From DAOUMF01 sp034411955 (GTDB lineage: Bacteria > Chloroflexota > Dehalococcoidia > SM23-28-2 > RBG-16-64-32), in assembly GCA_034411955.1 (NCBI GenBank), contig DAOUMF010000188.1, forward strand, positions 1 to 16,372: a DNA stretch of 16,372 nt, in the 5' to 3' direction. A program made the position numbers and the translations under genes. The notes under the pieces are model-generated. The model was given only the letters and a program-made list of their open reading frames with translations, searched no databases and was not told the DNA's origin. Of this stretch, positions 13,047-16,372 are shown piece after piece (the first letter of the stretch is position 1; each line of letters opens with the position of its first letter).

Positions 13047-14576
13047 ATGCTGAAAGGCGAACGCCCACACGGCAGCAAGCTGCGACGACTGCAAGCCCTC
13101 TGCCAGCAGATGCTGGCAGACCGGCGATTGCTCATCGCCAGCAACCGCGGCCCCCTGGAATTCACCATCGAGGATGATGGTTCGCTGACCAGTCACCGGG
13201 GCAGCGGCGGTGTGGTCACCGCCATGACCGCCGCTACCCGCTTCGTCCCCGCCGTCTGGATCGCTACCGCCATGACCGATGGCGACCGGCGGGCGGCGGA
13301 GGAGGCCGACGGCGGCCTCCTCAAGGTCCCCGACAATGAGATCTACGTCCGCTTCGTTGCCGTGCCCAGGAACGTGTATCAGAGGCATTACTACGTCTTC
13401 TGTAATCCCCTCCTCTGGTTCCTCCAGCACTACATGTGGAACACCCCGCGTACGCCCAACATCGGCCGCGCGGCATACGAGGCATGGGAGAGCGGCTACA
13501 TCCCCGTCAACCGGGCCATCGCCGAGGCCATCGTCAACGAGACGCAGAACGATGACCAGCCTCCCTACGTCCTACTCCAGGACTACCACCTGTACCTCGC
13601 GGCGGCGCACCTGCGCGAGAAGGTTCCCGAGGCCACCATCCTTCACTTCACCCACATCCCCTGGCCCGGGCCGCGCTACTGGGGCATCCTCCCCGAGTTC
13701 ATGCGAAAGACGATCCATGAAGACATCTGCGCCGCCGACATCGTCGGCCTCCAGAGCGATAGCGATGTCGTAAACTTCCTCCACTGCTGTGAGACGATGC
13801 TCAAAGGCGCTACCATCGACTTCCAGCAGCGCCACGTGACCTACAGGGGCCGTACCACCGCCATCTGCAACTACCCCATCTCCGTGGACGCCCCCGGCCT
13901 CCTGGAGTTCGCCCAGAGCCCTGAAGTACGGCGCTACGTCAGTCAGCTCCGCTATCGCTTGCAGGGACAGACCATCATCCGGGTGGATCGCTCCGAGCCC
14001 AGCAAGAACGTCGTCCGCGGCCTCCGCGCCTTCGAGCTCCTCCTTGAGCGCTATCCCGAGTATCGCGGTAAGGTCACCCTACTCCAGTTCCTCGTCCCCT
14101 CCCGCAGCGAACTCGGCGTCTACCAGACCTATACCGACGAGGCGTTCGAGGCCGTGGACTCCATCAACGACGAATACGGCGATGCCGACTGGCAGCCCGT
14201 CCATGTCCTCTACGAGAACAACTACGCTCAGGCCATCGCCGGTATGTGCCTGTACGACGTGCTCTTCGTCAACCCGATCATCGACGGCATGAACCTGGTG
14301 TCCAAGGAAGGACCCCTTGTCAACGAGTGTGATGGGGTGCTCGTCCTCTCCGAGATGGCTGGCTCCTACGAGCAGCTCTCCTCGTACGCCCTGGGCATTA
14401 CCCCCGTGGACCTGGAGGGGACGGTACGGGCCCTCCGTCTGGCCCTCACCATGCCCCCGGACGAGCGGCGCCTGCGGGCGGCGGCCCTCAAGCGTCTGGT
14501 TCAGGAGGAAGATATCTGCTTCTGGCTGGAGCGCCAGCTCCGCGACATGCTGGCGGTCGCTAAGGGAGCGCTCTGA
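13047..14576 (+). CDS. otsA: Trehalose-6-phosphate synthase (GT20)
   Basis: The 509-residue protein is a GT20 GT-B enzyme expected to join a nucleotide glucose and glucose-6-phosphate. Residues that bind glucose-6-phosphate in E. coli OtsA have clear counterparts: R34 (SNR), Y115 and W124 in the YVFCNPLLW segment, and R353 (VPSR). Catalytic and donor residues are D179 (QDYH), H203 (THIPWP), R315 and K320, and DGMNLVSKE (D413 to E421, the usual 8 apart). Two differences from classical OtsA stand out: the glycine loop is GSGGVV and the basic pair sits in DRSEPSK instead of the usual R-LDYSK. A related product such as glucosylglycerol-phosphate is thus possible. ATG 13047 lacks a good Shine-Dalgarno; M22 (13110) is an alternative. 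The stop overlaps the end of convergent otsB. Confidence 0.9.
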   Translation: MLKGERPHGSKLRRLQALCQQMLADRRLLIASNRGPLEFTIEDDGSLTSHRGSGGVVTAMTAATRFVPAVWIATAMTDGDRRAAEEADGGLLKVPDNEIYVRFVAVPRNVYQRHYYVFCNPLLWFLQHYMWNTPRTPNIGRAAYEAWESGYIPVNRAIAEAIVNETQNDDQPPYVLLQDYHLYLAAAHLREKVPEATILHFTHIPWPGPRYWGILPEFMRKTIHEDICAADIVGLQSDSDVVNFLHCCETMLKGATIDFQQRHVTYRGRTTAICNYPISVDAPGLLEFAQSPEVRRYVSQLRYRLQGQTIIRVDRSEPSKNVVRGLRAFELLLERYPEYRGKVTLLQFLVPSRSELGVYQTYTDEAFEAVDSINDEYGDADWQPVHVLYENNYAQAIAGMCLYDVLFVNPIIDGMNLVSKEGPLVNECDGVLVLSEMAGSYEQLSSYALGITPVDLEGTVRALRLALTMPPDERRLRAAALKRLVQEEDICFWLERQLRDMLAVAKGAL

Positions 14577-15357
14577 CCATCTCCGTCAGTAGCCACTCTA
14601 TCCCCGCAGGCCCCTCCACCGAATAGTCAGCCGCTTGGCCCACCTCCGGGCCCGCCTCTTCGCTGGTGACGACTACGGAGGCGCCGACAAGGCCCCGGGC
14701 CCGCAGTCGCCGCAGGGCGGCGAACATGTCGATATCCATCACGTCATCTCCCAGGCAAATGGCGGATTGCAGACCCAGGCGACCTACCAGCATCTCCAGC
14801 GCCGTCCCCTTGTCGGCCTGTATGGGCGGTCGCAGTTCCACCACCTTGCGGCCCTCCAGTACATGGAAGCGCTGCGCGGCCTGAGAGCGCGCTATGGCTT
14901 GCAGGATCGCTTCCCTGGCGCGCGGCACTTCGGCACGGCGGTAGTGGATGGCGAGGAGTGCCTCCTTGTTCACGACTTGGACGCCGGGTACCGTCCGCGA
15001 CAGGACTCGCAGGTCGGCTTCGGCCTGGCGGACCAGCGCTTCGTACTCGGCCAGGCCGGGCGCGGTTTCGACACGGCCATCCGCCCATACGGTAAGCCCG
15101 TACTGAGCGGCGTAGACGACATCGTCCATGCCTGCCACAAGCTGGGCCCTACTCAGGCGGCGGCCCGTGATCAGCGCTATCTTTGCGCCCTTCGCCGCCA
15201 GTTCATGCAGCAGAGCCCGCGTGGCCTCAGGCACCCTCGCGTCCTCCGGCACCGGCACGATGGGCGCCAGCGTCCCGTCGATGTCCGACAGCAGCCCCAG
15301 CGGGCGCTGCCGGAGCACCGGCAGAAGCGGCTCGATGCTCGTCAGAGGTCGCGCCAT
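14560..15357 (-). CDS. otsB: Trehalose-6-phosphate phosphatase (HAD family)
   Basis: The 265-residue protein is a HAD-superfamily phosphatase of the OtsB type, which removes phosphate from trehalose-6-phosphate. Motif I is DIDGTLAP (D25 nucleophile, D27 acid/base), motif II is ITGRR (T64), the basic residue is K183 in ADKG, and motif III/IV is CLGDDVMDIDMF (D204, D205, D208). The cap region includes the ELRPP segment (175-179) typical of this family. The start is ATG 15357 with no Shine-Dalgarno; an extended -10 (TGC-TAGACT) ends 7 nt upstream, so the message is probably leaderless. It is convergent with otsA and the two coding regions overlap by 17 nt at their 3' ends, an unusual arrangement for this pair. 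The ComM-like gene lies 80 nt upstream on the same strand. Confidence 0.92.
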   Translation of the reverse strand: MARPLTSIEPLLPVLRQRPLGLLSDIDGTLAPIVPVPEDARVPEATRALLHELAAKGAKIALITGRRLSRAQLVAGMDDVVYAAQYGLTVWADGRVETAPGLAEYEALVRQAEADLRVLSRTVPGVQVVNKEALLAIHYRRAEVPRAREAILQAIARSQAAQRFHVLEGRKVVELRPPIQADKGTALEMLVGRLGLQSAICLGDDVMDIDMFAALRRLRARGLVGASVVVTSEEAGPEVGQAADYSVEGPAGIEWLLTEMVRALP

Positions 15358-15364
15358 CGCAGTG

Positions 15365-15373
15365 AGTCTAGCA
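15365..15373 (-). promoter_or_regulatory. Extended -10 element of a probable leaderless promoter for otsB
   Basis: On the minus strand TGC-TAGACT ends at 15365, 7 nt before the ATG. The plus-strand block AGTCTAGCACG is identical to that before the ammonia-lyase gene (1263-1273), with the same spacing. No clear -35 is visible. Confidence 0.45.
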
Positions 15374-15437
15374 CGGGGTACCCTGTACGGCTACGGCCAG
15401 AGCCCGAGGTGAGTCCGCCGAATCCAGAAGCCGCGCC

Positions 15438-16372
15438 CTAGCTGCCGCCCCGCTGCCGGTACTGCAGCGCCTCCGCCAGGTGCGCCGTCGTGATGATCTC
15501 CGAGGCGCTCAGGTCGGCTATCGTGCGGGCCAGCTTCAGCACGCGGTGGAACGCCCGCGCCGACAGGCTGAGCTGGTTCATCGCCATCCGCAGCAGTGAC
15601 TTCGCCTCGTCCTCCAGCACCCGCTGGCAGAACTCGCGCACCTCCACCGGCCCCATCTCCGCGTTGCACACCAGCCTGGACTCCGAGAAGCGCAGCCGCT
15701 GTCGCTCCCGGCTCGCCTCCACCCGTGCCCGCACCTCCGCCGAGGGCTCGGCCACCGCCTCGTCCGTCAGCTTCTCGTACTCCACCCGTGGCACCTCGAC
15801 GAAGATGTCGATGCGGTCCAGCAGGGGGCCGGAGATGCGGTGCTGGTAGCGCGTGACCGCTGAGGCGGAGCAGGTGCAGTGTTTGGAAGGGTCCCCATAG
15901 AAGCCGCAGGGGCAGGGGTTCATCGCTGATACCATCATGAAGCTGGCCGGGAACGTCACCGTCCCCTGGGCCCGGCTGACGGTGACCATGCCGTCCTCCA
16001 TCGGCTGGCGGATCGACTCCAGGACGGAGTGGGGAAACTCCGGCAGCTCGTCCAGAAATAGCACCCCGCGATGGCTGAGGGTGATCTCGCCCGGCCGGGG
16101 GTGGCGGCCCCCGCCCACCAGGCCAGCGTGGGACACGGTGTGGTGTGGGGCCCGGAACGGCCTCTGCCGGATGAGGGGCGTGTCCTGACGCAGGAGGCCG
16201 GCGACGCTGTATATCTTCGTGACCTCCAGCGCCTCCACCGAGGTCATGCTGGGCAGGATGGCGGGCATGGCGCGGGCCAGGAGCGTCTTTCCAGCGCCGG
16301 GAGGCCCCGTCATCAGCGCGTTGTGTCCTCCCGCCGCCGCCACCTCCAGCGCCCGCTTGACGTGCTCCTGCC
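15438..16372 (-). CDS. comM: ComM/YifB-family magnesium-chelatase-like AAA+ ATPase (partial, 5' end beyond window)
   Basis: The C-terminal 310 or so residues are present, and the frame runs off the right edge; the ATG at 16341-16343 is internal, because the upstream codons (QEHVKRALEVAAAGGHN) are the conserved run-in to the Walker A. Visible are Walker A TGPPGAGKT, Walker B LFLDELPEF, the RPFRAPHHTVSHAGLVGGG pore-side segment, and a four-Cys zinc-like motif in MNPCPCGFYGD with KHCTC nearby. RISGPLLDRIDI with the sensor arginine follows, and the C-terminal Mg_chelatase_C domain (LSARAFHRVLKLARTIADL) ends in LQYRQ. ComM proteins are hexameric helicases that extend branch migration during natural transformation; YifB is the E. 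coli name. The N-terminal Lon-like ChlI domain must lie outside the window. Confidence 0.95.
   Translation of the reverse strand, partial: QEHVKRALEVAAAGGHNALMTGPPGAGKTLLARAMPAILPSMTSVEALEVTKIYSVAGLLRQDTPLIRQRPFRAPHHTVSHAGLVGGGRHPRPGEITLSHRGVLFLDELPEFPHSVLESIRQPMEDGMVTVSRAQGTVTFPASFMMVSAMNPCPCGFYGDPSKHCTCSASAVTRYQHRISGPLLDRIDIFVEVPRVEYEKLTDEAVAEPSAEVRARVEASRERQRLRFSESRLVCNAEMGPVEVREFCQRVLEDEAKSLLRMAMNQLSLSARAFHRVLKLARTIADLSASEIITTAHLAEALQYRQRGGS

Overview
The window is GC-rich, gene-dense bacterial chromosome with 13 solid protein genes (the first and last cut by the window edges), one tRNA and one clear riboswitch. No phage, insertion sequence, CRISPR array or replication origin is visible. 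The gene families, the GC-rich codon use, two apparently leaderless promoters and the amidotransferase/CysS-tail fusion would fit a Chloroflexota lineage (Dehalococcoidia-like), with Actinomycetota as second choice. This taxonomic guess is inference only.

Region 1-5650 is metabolic and accessory. It opens with the C-terminal end of a DAHP synthase (+), followed on the minus strand by a PLP-dependent threonine/serine ammonia-lyase. Next come a plus-strand SDR oxidoreductase, a two-gene unit of a zinc-dependent dehydrogenase and a neutral-ceramidase-like hydrolase 5 nt apart, and a convergent second SDR on the minus strand. Three dehydrogenases around one hydrolase-fold protein suggest a small catabolic cassette of unknown substrate. 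The dehydrogenase and the second SDR have textbook -35/-10 promoters whose -35 boxes (TTGACC) lie inside perfect palindromes, so both look operator-controlled.

Region 5895-7160 holds a fusion protein: an N-terminal class-I glutamine-amidotransferase/peptidase-S51-like domain joined to a domain resembling the C-terminal (DALR plus tail) part of cysteinyl-tRNA synthetase, without the synthetase catalytic core.

Region 7300-15357 is a trehalose/glucoside locus. A cyclic-di-AMP (ydaO/yuaA-class) riboswitch with an intrinsic terminator precedes a TreT-type trehalose synthase gene, which overlaps a second GT4 glycosyltransferase by 4 nt. After a 428-nt stretch with apparent gene remnants comes a GH65 disaccharide phosphorylase, then a divergent tRNA-Arg(CCG), a GT20 trehalose-6-phosphate synthase (OtsA) and, tail to tail with a 17-nt overlap, trehalose-6-phosphate phosphatase (OtsB). 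The cell could therefore make trehalose by the one-step TreT route and the two-step OtsA/OtsB route, and the GH65 enzyme could break down this or a related disaccharide. The riboswitch puts the TreT route under a second messenger known for K+ and osmolyte control.

The window ends in a partial ComM/YifB-type AAA+ ATPase on the minus strand, upstream of otsB in the same direction.
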